Assembly (NCBI GenBank): GCA_017561885.1
Contig: JAFZBF010000008.1
Location: forward strand, 1-64,000
DNA: 64,000 nt
Origin: Bacteroidales bacterium
GTDB taxonomy: Bacteria; Bacteroidota; Bacteroidia; Bacteroidales; UBA932
Reading direction: 5' to 3'
Below, piece by piece: positions 19,929 to 28,650 of the stretch. The position numbers and the translations under genes were made by a program. Below the pieces are notes generated by a model that did not search any database, had not been told where the DNA came from, and was given only the letters and a program-made list of their open reading frames with translations. The stretch's first letter is position 1. Each line of letters begins with the position of its first letter.

Positions 19929-19948
19929 TTATAAACGTTTATAATCAA
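19925..19948. promoter_or_regulatory. Perfect 24-bp palindrome between gcvP and pgk
   Basis: Each half is TTGATTATAAAC or its exact complement, with no mismatch and no spacer. It overlaps the TGA of gcvP and ends 8 bp before the pgk -7 box (19957-19964), so it covers the position expected for the -33 element. Such symmetry suits a dimeric repressor or activator site. As RNA it could also form an AT-rich hairpin followed by TTATTTTAT and act as a weak terminator for gcvP. The two readings cannot be separated from sequence alone. Confidence 0.6.
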
Positions 19949-19956
19949 TTATTTTA

Positions 19957-19964
19957 TAAATTTG
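19957..19964 (+). promoter_or_regulatory. -7 promoter box TAAATTTG of pgk
   Basis: An exact TAnnTTTG box 32 bp before the pgk ATG at 19997. The upstream 24-bp palindrome occupies the region where a -33 element would sit. Confidence 0.6.
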
Positions 19965-19996
19965 CAGCCGCGAAAGAAAACAAAATCCAAAATATT

Positions 19997-21247
19997 ATGC
20001 AAAACATCTCCAGCTACGATTTCAAAGGCAAAAAGGCCATTGTCAGGGTGGACTTCAATGTTCCTCTGGATGAAAATTTCAAAATCACTGACGACACCCG
20101 CATCAGGGCCGCCATCCCCACTTTGAAGAAAGTACTCGAAAAAGGTGGCTCGCTCATAATCATGTCCCATCTCGGACGTCCCAAGGGAGTTGACGAGAAA
20201 TACTCTCTGAAACACATCATCTACCGTGTTGAAGAACTTCTCGGCACAAAGGTCCAGTTCGCTGACGATTGTATGAAGGCCGGTGCACAAGCCGCCGCCC
20301 TCAAGCCCGGCGAAGTGCTTCTGCTCGAAAACCTGCGTTTCTATGCAGAAGAGGAAGGCAAACCGAGAGGTCTTGCAGCTGACGCTACCGATGAGGAGAA
20401 GAAAGCTGCCAAAGCTGTCGTCAAGGCCAGCCAGAAAGAATTCGTGAAGACTCTTGCAAGCTATGCCGACTGCTACATCAACGACGCATTCGGAACTGCA
20501 CACCGCGCCCACGCTTCTACAGCCCTCATCGCATCATACTTCCCGAACGACAAGATGTTCGGCTACGTGATGGAGGGCGAGATCGCCGCTATCGACAAAG
20601 TGCTCGGCAATCCCGCACGCCCCCTCACCGCTATCATCGGCGGCGCAAAGGTTTCATCTAAGATCGGTATCATCGAGCATCTTCTCGACCTCGTCGACAA
20701 CCTGATCATCGGCGGCGGTATGGTATATACCTTCAAGAAAGCCCAGGGCGGCAAGATCGGAAATTCTCTCTGCGAAGACGACCAGATGGATGTGGCACTC
20801 AACATCCTCGCCAGGGCAAAGGAGAAAGGCGTCAACGTATGCCTCTCTGACAAAGTCGTTGCTGCAGATGCTTTCGCAAACGACGCCAAGACCATCATCT
20901 GCGATTCTGACAACATTCCTGACGGATTCGAAGGAATGGATGCAGCTCCCGAGTCAATCGAAGTTGCCAAGCAGATCATCATGGAGTCAAAGACCATCCT
21001 TTGGAACGGTCCTGTAGGCGTATTCGAGATGCCGAATTTCGCTGTCGGAACAAACGCCATCGCACAATCGCTCAAGGAAGCTACCGACAAAGGCGCTTTC
21101 ACCCTCGTAGGCGGCGGCGACTCAGTCGCAGCAGTAACCCAGATGGGCTATGCCGACAAGGTCAGCTACGTTTCTACCGGCGGCGGCGCAATGCTCGAGT
21201 ATCTCGAAGGCAAAGTGCTCCCCGGCATCGCAGCCATCAGGGAATAA
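19997..21247 (+). CDS. pgk: Phosphoglycerate kinase
   Basis: A glycolytic enzyme that makes ATP from 1,3-bisphosphoglycerate. The 416-residue protein from ATG 19997 starts with the conserved [17 protein letters not shown]. It has the substrate-binding SHLGRPKG, the hinge region and the nucleotide-binding GGGDSVAAV near the C-terminus ([13 protein letters not shown]). Upstream in-frame codons overlap gcvP and were rejected. It has its own promoter box and is followed by a strong terminator, so it is likely monocistronic. The pyrimidine-rich codons (GCT, GTT) suggest high expression. Confidence 0.97.
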   Translation: MQNISSYDFKGKKAIVRVDFNVPLDENFKITDDTRIRAAIPTLKKVLEKGGSLIIMSHLGRPKGVDEKYSLKHIIYRVEELLGTKVQFADDCMKAGAQAAALKPGEVLLLENLRFYAEEEGKPRGLAADATDEEKKAAKAVVKASQKEFVKTLASYADCYINDAFGTAHRAHASTALIASYFPNDKMFGYVMEGEIAAIDKVLGNPARPLTAIIGGAKVSSKIGIIEHLLDLVDNLIIGGGMVYTFKKAQGGKIGNSLCEDDQMDVALNILARAKEKGVNVCLSDKVVAADAFANDAKTIICDSDNIPDGFEGMDAAPESIEVAKQIIMESKTILWNGPVGVFEMPNFAVGTNAIAQSLKEATDKGAFTLVGGGDSVAAVTQMGYADKVSYVSTGGGAMLEYLEGKVLPGIAAIRE

Positions 21248-21267
21248 TCAGTACCGGTTATTTCGAC

Positions 21268-21300
21268 AAACCCCGGAAGACGAAGCTTCCGGGGTTTTGT
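21268..21300 (+). terminator. Rho-independent terminator after pgk
   Basis: A 12-bp perfect stem, AAACCCCGGAAG (21268-21279) with CTTCCGGGGTTT (21286-21297), has a 6-base loop and runs into TTTTG. It begins 20 bp after the pgk stop. It is one of only two strong intrinsic terminators visible in the window. Confidence 0.9.
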
Positions 21301-21315
21301 TTTGCCCTGCTCCGG

Positions 21316-21346
21316 TTGACGATTCTAAATAATTATAGTACCTTTA
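21316..21346 (+). promoter_or_regulatory. Promoter of the BIG2/cysteine-repeat lipoprotein-GH43-GH20 operon
   Basis: A -33 TTG at 21316-21318 and a -7 box TACCTTTA at 21339-21346 (one mismatch to TAnnTTTG) are separated by 20 bp. The ATG follows 25 bp later at 21372. Confidence 0.55.
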
Positions 21347-21371
21347 TAAGTTGGATTAAATCGTTTATCCC

Positions 21372-23954
21372 ATGAAAAGACTTTCCGTTATCAGCTGGAT
21401 GCTGATCAGCATATTGACACTTTCCGCCTGCAGGGAGCAGGTAATCGAAATCAAGGTATCTTCCATAGCCCTTAATTCAGCAGCTCTGTCCCTCACTGAA
21501 GGTGAAAGCTATAAACTCAATGCGACTGTCAGCCCGGACAATGCCTCTGACAAAAGTATAATCTGGAGTTCTTCCGATGCAGGCATAGCGAGTGTCGAGG
21601 ACGGAATGGTGACCGCCGTCAAGGAAGGTTCCGCCGTCATCACGGCTGCCAGCAAAGACGGCGGTGCCAGCGCAACCTGTCCCGTGACTGTATCAGCCAG
21701 GAACATCCCCGTCGAAAGCATCACTCTGAACATGAATGAGCTCGTGATGAGAGCCGGCAATACTTATTCTTTAACCGCTACCGTAAAGCCGGACGATGCT
21801 ACGGACAAGAAGGTCACGTGGACTACCAACAACCCCTCTGTCGCCACGGTCGAAGACGGACTGGTAACCGCAGTCGGCAAGGGTGCCGCTTCCATTACCG
21901 CGACTGCCGGAGGGAAGAATGCCAGCTGTACGGTGACAGTCAAGGAAGCGACCATCCACGTAACTTCCGTAACTCTCGACCAGACCAGCCTCTCGATCCT
22001 GGTAGACGAGAGCGCGACTCTCACTGCCACGGTCAAACCTGACGATGCGACAGACAAGACAGTTACCTGGGAATCTTCCGACACAAAGGTCCTGACGGTA
22101 TACGGAGGCAAGGTGACTGGCGTTTCGGCAGGCACGGCAACCGTAAAGGCAACTGCAGACGGGGTATCTGCCACCTGTGAAGTTCAGGTCACAGCAAGGA
22201 TTCCCGTTGAGAAAGTCACTCTCGACTGCAAGACTCTTACCCTCTCTCTGGGGCAGACCGACACCCTTGTGGCCACTGTCTTTCCTGAGAATGCCACTGA
22301 CAAGACCGTCACCTGGGATTCTTCAGACGATGACGTGGTAAGCGTCAGGAACGGCATAATAAACGGCGTTTCTCTCGGAAAAGCGATTGTAACTGCAACT
22401 GCGGGTGAGAAATCTGCAAGCTGTTCAGTAACTGTCAAAGCTGTAGAAGTAGACTCCATCACCCTTGACAGGACTTCCCTGTCCCTGAATCCCAAAGAGG
22501 AAGAAAAGCTGACCGTAACATTCCATCCTGCCAACGCGACTGACAAGACAGTAACCTGGACTTCCAGCGATGAAACTGTAGCGACTGTATTGGACGGAAC
22601 CGTCAGGGCAATCGCCACCGGTATGGCCACCATCACTGCAAAGTCCGGCAATGCGACTGCAACATGCGAGGTGAGAGTCAACAATGACAACTATCTGACA
22701 ATATCCAACCTGACAAATGCCGAAGGAACCCTGACCCTCAAGGCCAACGGCACTTCAACCCCAGCCATCACTCTTGAATATTCTACAGACAACGGCCATA
22801 CCTGGATCGAACTTAAAGAAATCAAGACTACCCAGACTATCACAATCCCTTCAAGAGGGTCTGTGCGCCTCTGTGGAGAAAATCCTTCTTATTTTACTTC
22901 ATTAGGCAGCAAACAAAGCTGGTGGTCTCTTTCTGCCGACGTGATCCACAGCGTCAGCGGAGATCTGATGACAATCTCATCCGACTCCGAAGAAATCCAC
23001 AGCAAATATGCGTTCTATAAATTTTTCAACGGTGATACCAAGCTGAAATCAGCACAGTCCCTCAAGCTGTCGGCAACCATCATGTCAGACCGCTGCTACG
23101 AACTTATGTTCGAAGGCTGTACTTCTTTGGAGAAGGCACCTGTCATATCTGCCGCCACACTGGCGACAGCGTGCTTCAAATCCATGTTCCAAGGTTGCGA
23201 GGCATTGACTGACGCCCCCAAGCTAACTGCAATGACAATGAAATCATACTGCTACGATTCCATGTTCGAAGATTGCACTGCACTGAAGACCGCTCCGGAC
23301 CTGCCGGCTGACAAACTCGCACAAAGCTGTTACGCTGAAATGTTCAAGGACTGCACCTCGCTCGAAAAGGCACCTGCTCTTCCGGCAATAAGTATGGAGG
23401 GATTATGCTACAATTCGATGTTCATGAACTGCAGTTCTTTGAAAGATGCGCCCAGGATGTCGGCAAGAGTGTTGGCGCTCGGATGCTTTACAGCAATGTT
23501 CCATAGTTGCATCAGCCTTGAGAAAGCTCCGGACCTGCCTGCCACCAGACTTCAGGAGAAGTGCTATTACCAGATGTTCGCCAACTGCCAGGCGCTGACC
23601 GAAGCGCCCAAGCTGCCTGCCACTACTCTTGCTAACGGCTGCTACTCATATATGTTCAGCCTTTGCAAATCCCTTAAGGACGCTCCGGTATTGCCTGCGG
23701 AGACATTGGCGAAAAACTGCTATGAACAGATGTTCGCCGGTTGCAGCAGTCTTTGTAACATCACCTGCCTTGCCACGGATATCTCTGCCGCAAACTGCAC
23801 GGCCGGCTGGACCGGAAACGTGGAGGCAGAAGGCATTTTCACCAAGAGCCCCAAGATGGAAAACTGGCTTTCAGGCCCGTCGGGAATTCCTATAGGATGG
23901 ACCGTTGAAGACTATGCTGAAGCCAATGATACTGATGAATCTAATAACCAATAA
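21372..23954 (+). CDS. Surface lipoprotein with five BIG2 Ig-like domains and nine 26-residue CxxxMFxxC repeats
   Basis: A lipoprotein signal ends in LTLSAC (Cys20). About five bacterial Ig-like BIG2 domains of roughly 80 residues follow (about 29-435), each with a (DDA/ENA/NAS)TDK-vTW-SSD core. A linker of about 130 residues leads to nine consecutive 26-residue repeats (about 575-808). The repeat pattern is C-[YF]-x-x-M-F-x-x-C-x-[AS]-L-x-x-A-P-x-[LM]-x-A, for example CYDSMFEDCTALKTAPDLPA. The repeats resemble BspA/DUF285-type leucine-rich surface repeats, with two cysteines per turn. Inferred role: surface adhesin or glycan/protein binding. It leads an operon with GH43 (8-bp gap) and GH20. 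No transporter pair of SusC/SusD type is present. Confidence 0.85.
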   Translation: MKRLSVISWMLISILTLSACREQVIEIKVSSIALNSAALSLTEGESYKLNATVSPDNASDKSIIWSSSDAGIASVEDGMVTAVKEGSAVITAASKDGGASATCPVTVSARNIPVESITLNMNELVMRAGNTYSLTATVKPDDATDKKVTWTTNNPSVATVEDGLVTAVGKGAASITATAGGKNASCTVTVKEATIHVTSVTLDQTSLSILVDESATLTATVKPDDATDKTVTWESSDTKVLTVYGGKVTGVSAGTATVKATADGVSATCEVQVTARIPVEKVTLDCKTLTLSLGQTDTLVATVFPENATDKTVTWDSSDDDVVSVRNGIINGVSLGKAIVTATAGEKSASCSVTVKAVEVDSITLDRTSLSLNPKEEEKLTVTFHPANATDKTVTWTSSDETVATVLDGTVRAIATGMATITAKSGNATATCEVRVNNDNYLTISNLTNAEGTLTLKANGTSTPAITLEYSTDNGHTWIELKEIKTTQTITIPSRGSVRLCGENPSYFTSLGSKQSWWSLSADVIHSVSGDLMTISSDSEEIHSKYAFYKFFNGDTKLKSAQSLKLSATIMSDRCYELMFEGCTSLEKAPVISAATLATACFKSMFQGCEALTDAPKLTAMTMKSYCYDSMFEDCTALKTAPDLPADKLAQSCYAEMFKDCTSLEKAPALPAISMEGLCYNSMFMNCSSLKDAPRMSARVLALGCFTAMFHSCISLEKAPDLPATRLQEKCYYQMFANCQALTEAPKLPATTLANGCYSYMFSLCKSLKDAPVLPAETLAKNCYEQMFAGCSSLCNITCLATDISAANCTAGWTGNVEAEGIFTKSPKMENWLSGPSGIPIGWTVEDYAEANDTDESNNQ

Positions 23955-23962
23955 AACAAGAT

Positions 23963-25321
23963 ATGAAAAACAGACTGACCTTAACGATTGCTATTGCATT
24001 GTTCTCTTCAATCGTAATGGCAAATGCACAGAACCCCATCATCCGCGATCAGTTCACGGCTGACCCCAGCGCCCACTACTTCGAGGGCAGGGTTTATGTC
24101 TATCCTTCTCACGACATCCCCGCAACGGTCGACTACGCCCGTAAAGACTGGTTCGTCATGGAAGACTACCATGTCTTTTCTTCCGACAACCTCGTAGACT
24201 GGGTTGACCACGGCAGGATCATCACCCAGAACGCAGTTGAATGGGTACAGCCCAATTCCTTCCAGATGTGGGCTCCTGACTGCAACTACAAGGACGGCAA
24301 ATATTACTTCTACTTCCCCGCAACTGGAAAGCGCGTGAACGGGCAGAGACCTGACGGCAGCATCGGCGTCGCCGTTTCAGACACACCTTACGGTCCGTTC
24401 GTTCCGGAAGAGACTGCCATAAAGGGAACCTTCGGCATCGACCCCTGCTGCTTCATCGACGATGACGGCCAGGCATATCTCGTATGGGCAGGCGGCGGAC
24501 TTGTCATCTGCAAGCTGAAAGACAATATGAAAGAACTGGACGGAGAGCCCGTAAGGATCGACGCCATTCCGAGAGGACAGACCGAGGGCCCGTACCTCTT
24601 CAAGGCCAACGGCAAATACTACTTCAGCTTCCCCTGGGTCGAGGCCGAGCGCGAGTGCCTCGCATACTGCATGGCCGACAATCCCATGGGTCCTTACGAG
24701 TTCAAGGGAAAGATCATGGAGCAGCACGCTGACGTATGCTGGACCAACCACCATTCTGTAGTAGAGGTTGACGGCCAGTGGTATCTGTTCTATCATCACA
24801 ACGACTATTCACCTTACTTCGACAAGAACCGTTCAGTATGCGTGGACAGCCTATTCTTCAATGCCGACGGCACCATCCAGGAGGTTAAGCCCACCAAGCG
24901 CGGCGTTGGTATCACCAAGGCCACCAGCCAGATCCAGATCGACCGCTACTCCGACATCAAGGACACCTGCACCGACATCCAGTTCGTAAATGCCGACCGT
25001 ACCTTCGACGGTTGGAAAGTGATCCTCTACAACACCATCCAGGAGAGGGAACCCATCTGGGTAAGATACAACAGGGTTGACTTCGGCAAGGACAAACTCA
25101 ATACCGCTGTCATGAAGGTCCTGTCTCTCGCCGGAGGCAAGGTTGACATAAGGCTCGACGCTATCGACGGCCCGACCATCGCCACCTTCGATGTGGCCGG
25201 CAATCCGGGCTGGGTGGAGAACAAGATTCCCATGTCTGACTTCAAACCGGGCGTCCATGACCTCTTCGCCGTAATGACTTCCGGCAGCTGCATCCAGATC
25301 GACTGGGTAAGTTTCAAATAG
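23963..25321 (+). CDS. Secreted glycoside hydrolase family 43 protein
   Basis: A five-bladed-propeller glycosidase, probably acting on arabinose- or xylose-containing or galactosyl chains. The exact substrate is not readable. The 452 residues begin with a Sec signal peptide ending near MANAQ (1-23). Asp34 in TADPSAHYF is the likely catalytic base, Asp in FGIDPCCFIDDDG the pKa modulator, and Glu208 in QTEGPYLF the acid. The C-terminal ~130 residues (from about 320, ending IQIDWVSFK) look like a CBM6-type beta-sandwich. It lies 8 bp after the repeat lipoprotein and 9 bp before GH20. Being non-lipidated, it is likely periplasmic or secreted. Confidence 0.9.
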   Translation: MKNRLTLTIAIALFSSIVMANAQNPIIRDQFTADPSAHYFEGRVYVYPSHDIPATVDYARKDWFVMEDYHVFSSDNLVDWVDHGRIITQNAVEWVQPNSFQMWAPDCNYKDGKYYFYFPATGKRVNGQRPDGSIGVAVSDTPYGPFVPEETAIKGTFGIDPCCFIDDDGQAYLVWAGGGLVICKLKDNMKELDGEPVRIDAIPRGQTEGPYLFKANGKYYFSFPWVEAERECLAYCMADNPMGPYEFKGKIMEQHADVCWTNHHSVVEVDGQWYLFYHHNDYSPYFDKNRSVCVDSLFFNADGTIQEVKPTKRGVGITKATSQIQIDRYSDIKDTCTDIQFVNADRTFDGWKVILYNTIQEREPIWVRYNRVDFGKDKLNTAVMKVLSLAGGKVDIRLDAIDGPTIATFDVAGNPGWVENKIPMSDFKPGVHDLFAVMTSGSCIQIDWVSFK

Positions 25322-25330
25322 ACTGACATT

Positions 25331-27658
25331 ATGAAAATCTTTCGGCAGAATCCGGCTCTGGCCGCAGCCCTGATCGGCGTTGCAGCAGTCCTGTGTGCCT
25401 GCAAGAGCGGCAACACAGGTGAAATAAGCATAATCCCGGCTCCGTCACATCTTGAAGTAAAGGCAGACGCTCCCTTCAGGATATCTTCTTCGACGAAGCT
25501 GGTCGCACGTACTTTCGACGAGCAGGCCACTGCCGGATTCTTCGCCGACAAGATTGCAGTTTCCACCGGAAAGATTCTCGTCATTTCCGACGAACCTGCA
25601 GTCTCAGATGCAATCATTTTCGAAATAGATCCCGCCTCCGGCATTCCGGCGGAGGGATATACCCTGGAAAGCGGCGAAAATGCCGTCTTTGTGACTGCCA
25701 GCGATTCTGACGGTCTTTTCTACGGAATGCAGACCATCCTGCAGCTTCTTCCGCCGCAGGTCCAGAGCGACAAGGTGCTCGGAGGCATCGACCTTTCGAT
25801 ACCTGCCGTCAGCATCCAGGATGCTCCGCGCTTCCACTACCGCGGAATGCACATCGACCCGTGCCGGCACTTCCGCGATGCTGAGTGGGTGAAGAAGCAG
25901 CTGGACGTGATGGCTATGTTCAAGTACAACAAGCTGCATTTCCACCTGACAGAAGACCAGGGCTGGCGCATAGAGATCAAGAAATACCCCAAGCTCACAA
26001 GTTTCGGCCCGTATTACACTCAGGACGAGATCCGCGATATTGTGGCATATGCTGCAGAGAGGCATATCGACGTGATTCCTGAACTCGAGATTCCGGGGCA
26101 CGAGATGGCGGCTATCGCTGCATATCCCTGGCTCAGCTGCAACGAAGGTCAATACGAGCCCCGCAAGATCTGGGGAGTCGAGAACATCGTGATGTGCCCC
26201 GGCAAGGAGACGACTTTCGAATTCCTCGAGGACGTAATCGACGAGATGGTGGATCTGTTCCCCTGCGAACTGTTCCATATAGGCGGCGACGAATGCCCGA
26301 GGGAGATGTGGGAGAAATGTCCTCTCTGCCAGAAACGCATCCGCGACGAGCACCTGTACGGCGACGAGAGCCAGTTCACGAACGAAGACCGGCTCCAGAG
26401 CTATGTCGTGCGCCGCATCGAGAAATACCTCAACGGCAAGGGCAAGCGCATCATCGGCTGGGACGAGATTCTTGAAGGCGACATAGACCCCTCCGCTATC
26501 ATCATGTCATGGAGAGGGCTGCAGGGCGGTATCACCGGAGCAGAACACGGTCATCAGGTGATAATGACTCCTTCGAGCGACGGAATGTACCTCGACTACT
26601 ACCAGGGCGACCGCAAGATCGAGCCTGTGGGCATCGGCAGCTATTTCACGATGGAGATGGTCTATGCATACAACCCTATTCCTGCTGAGGTAGATTCCCT
26701 CGGCCTCCAGGACTACATACTCGGAGTGCAGTGCAACAACTGGTCGGAGTATTTCTACACTGACTCCGTCACTGAATACCGCACCTGGCCGCGTGCGGTC
26801 GCAGTCAGCGAAATCGCATGGAGCCAGCCCGAGAACAAAGACTGGGACGATTTTCTGCGCAGGCTTGACGGCGCCCACCTGAGGATGGATATGCACCATA
26901 TCCACTATCACATTCCTCTGCCCGAGCAGCCGGGCGGCTCCTGCAATACTGTAGCGTTCACCGACAGCACCACAGTGACCTTCAAGACTACTAGACCCGT
27001 CAGGATGGTCTACACCCTCAACGGCAAGGAGCCGACTGCCAGAAGCAGGGAATACACTGCCCCTCTGCATTTCACAGACAACGCCACTCTCAAGATTCGT
27101 TCTGTGCTGCCTACCGGCGAGATGAGCACAGTGCGCACCATCGACATTGTCAAGATGGACCCGCTGCCGGCAGTCAAGCCTACCAAGCCACTGCTTCAGG
27201 GTCTTGAGATGACCACCACCCCGGGCGAATTCTTCAACACGAGAGAACTGTTTGCCGCCGACAGGGTCTGGACGGCAAAGAACATTACGAAACTCCGTGA
27301 AATCAGCGCCCAGTCAGCCACAGACGCGCATATGAGGAACGTAGAGCAGTACGCCGCAGTAGCCGAGGGCTACGTCCGCATCGACTCCACCGACGTCTAC
27401 TACATTTCTTCGAACAATGACGAAGTGTGGATCGACGGCCGTCTGGTCATCGACAACAACAACGAGGTAAAGCGCTACAGCCGCCGCGACAACTGCCTCG
27501 TCCTCGAGGGTGGACTCCACCAGGTGAAGATTGTCTTCCTCGGCCACATCATCGGAGGAGTACCTTCCAACTGGGACAGCGCAGCCATCGCCCTGCGCGC
27601 CAAAGACGAATCCGGCTTCCACAACATCCCGGACACCGCATATTTCAGAGCGGAATAG
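25331..27658 (+). CDS. Beta-N-acetylhexosaminidase, GH20 lipoprotein
   Basis: Removes terminal N-acetylglucosamine or N-acetylgalactosamine by substrate-assisted catalysis. A lipoprotein signal ends in LCAC (Cys24). An N-terminal GH20b domain precedes the catalytic TIM barrel (FHYRGMHIDPCRHF onward), and the Asp320-Glu321 pair lies in FHIGGDECPREMW. After the barrel come a Fn3-like segment (about 540-610) and a C-terminal PA14-like segment (about 625-760, YVRIDSTDVYYISSNNDEVW). Total 775 residues. It is the last gene of the repeat-lipoprotein/GH43 operon and suggests attack on host-type glycans. It ends 8 bp from the convergent methyltransferase gene. Confidence 0.94.
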   Translation: MKIFRQNPALAAALIGVAAVLCACKSGNTGEISIIPAPSHLEVKADAPFRISSSTKLVARTFDEQATAGFFADKIAVSTGKILVISDEPAVSDAIIFEIDPASGIPAEGYTLESGENAVFVTASDSDGLFYGMQTILQLLPPQVQSDKVLGGIDLSIPAVSIQDAPRFHYRGMHIDPCRHFRDAEWVKKQLDVMAMFKYNKLHFHLTEDQGWRIEIKKYPKLTSFGPYYTQDEIRDIVAYAAERHIDVIPELEIPGHEMAAIAAYPWLSCNEGQYEPRKIWGVENIVMCPGKETTFEFLEDVIDEMVDLFPCELFHIGGDECPREMWEKCPLCQKRIRDEHLYGDESQFTNEDRLQSYVVRRIEKYLNGKGKRIIGWDEILEGDIDPSAIIMSWRGLQGGITGAEHGHQVIMTPSSDGMYLDYYQGDRKIEPVGIGSYFTMEMVYAYNPIPAEVDSLGLQDYILGVQCNNWSEYFYTDSVTEYRTWPRAVAVSEIAWSQPENKDWDDFLRRLDGAHLRMDMHHIHYHIPLPEQPGGSCNTVAFTDSTTVTFKTTRPVRMVYTLNGKEPTARSREYTAPLHFTDNATLKIRSVLPTGEMSTVRTIDIVKMDPLPAVKPTKPLLQGLEMTTTPGEFFNTRELFAADRVWTAKNITKLREISAQSATDAHMRNVEQYAAVAEGYVRIDSTDVYYISSNNDEVWIDGRLVIDNNNEVKRYSRRDNCLVLEGGLHQVKIVFLGHIIGGVPSNWDSAAIALRAKDESGFHNIPDTAYFRAE

Positions 27659-27666
27659 ACGCCCTT

Positions 27667-28608
27667 CTAAAGTACAAGACGGGAGAAGACGCTCAGCGGC
27701 AGGGCTTTGTCGAAGCGGTCGCTGAGGACGAGTTCGCCGTAGCTCAGCTGGCTGTCCTTGCTGAGCAGGCGGGAAAAGGCGTTGCGGACAACAGTGTCTG
27801 CCAGGACTGCCGAATAGCCGTTGGAATAGAGGTTCAGAACCATGAAGCTGTCCTTCGGCGCGAGGATGGCCGAACATTCCTTCAGCATATCGAACAGGCA
27901 CTCGTCGAGTTTCCATTTCTCGCCGTTGGGACCATGGCCGTATGCAGGCGGATCGAGGATCAGTCCCTGGTAGGTGTTTCCGCGACGGGCCTCGCGCCTG
28001 ACGAACTTCAGAGCATCTTCCACCACCCAGCGGATGTCGCTGCAGCGGCTGAGCTCCATATTGCCCTTTGCCCAGGTCACCACCTGCCGTACGGAATCCA
28101 GATGGGTCACGTCAGCCCCTGCCACACGCGCCGCCAGCGAAGCTGCACCGGTGTATGCGAACAGATTCAGGACCTTCGGCACCGGGGCCTTGACGGCAGC
28201 AGCCTGCTTCACCAGACGGGAAGTGTTGGAATATATGAATTCCCAGTTCGGAGCCTGCTCCGGAAAGACACCGACGTGCTTGAAAGAAGTCAGACCGAGA
28301 CGGAGGTTGAACTTCGGCCCCTGGGGAGTGCCGTCATACTTGATGACCCACTGCTCCGGCATCTCGCCCAGCATGACCCAGGTGCCGCTGTCTTCCTTGC
28401 CGGCTTTCCCGAAGCCTGCGCCAGGCTTGAACTCCGTCTGTGCAAGGCGTTTCCATTCGGCATCCGGCAGACTCTTGCCCCAGAGCGCCTTGGGTTCCGG
28501 ACGTATGGCGACATATTTCCCGAAGCGTTCCAGCTTGGAGAAATCGCCTGAATCGAGGAGCTCGTAGTCCTTCCACTGTGCTGATGGCCGTTCTATGTTC
28601 ATAGACAC
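27667..28608 (-). CDS. Class I SAM-dependent rRNA methyltransferase, RlmI/RlmK-like
   Basis: A 313-residue methyltransferase. The SAM motif NLFAYTGAASLAARVAGADV and the catalytic LILDPPAYGHGPNG (DPPAY) match the large-subunit rRNA methyltransferase family COG1092. It lacks the N-terminal PUA domain of E. coli RlmI; instead it has about 100 residues with DYELLDSGDFSKLERFGKY, the usual Bacteroidota form. The target base cannot be predicted. It stands alone, convergent with GH20 and divergent from lgt. Confidence 0.88.
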   Translation of the reverse strand: MSMNIERPSAQWKDYELLDSGDFSKLERFGKYVAIRPEPKALWGKSLPDAEWKRLAQTEFKPGAGFGKAGKEDSGTWVMLGEMPEQWVIKYDGTPQGPKFNLRLGLTSFKHVGVFPEQAPNWEFIYSNTSRLVKQAAAVKAPVPKVLNLFAYTGAASLAARVAGADVTHLDSVRQVVTWAKGNMELSRCSDIRWVVEDALKFVRREARRGNTYQGLILDPPAYGHGPNGEKWKLDECLFDMLKECSAILAPKDSFMVLNLYSNGYSAVLADTVVRNAFSRLLSKDSQLSYGELVLSDRFDKALPLSVFSRLVL

Positions 28609-28627
28609 AAAATTAAGAAATTAGTAT

Positions 28628-28635
28628 TACTTTTG
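28628..28635 (+). promoter_or_regulatory. -7 promoter box TACTTTTG of lgt
   Basis: An exact TAnnTTTG box 15 bp before ATG 28651. It includes the TTG that would otherwise give a longer open frame, which supports the ATG as the start. Confidence 0.5.
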
Positions 28636-28650
28636 TTAAAACGTAACGCA

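Noticed and set aside
21372..27658. Polysaccharide utilisation locus
   Set aside because: No SusC/SusD pair, no hybrid two-component or ECF regulator in or near the operon, so only a small glycosidase operon can be claimed.
27427..28551. 374-codon open frame on the plus strand
   Set aside because: Overlaps the end of GH20 in another frame and runs antisense to the rRNA methyltransferase gene.
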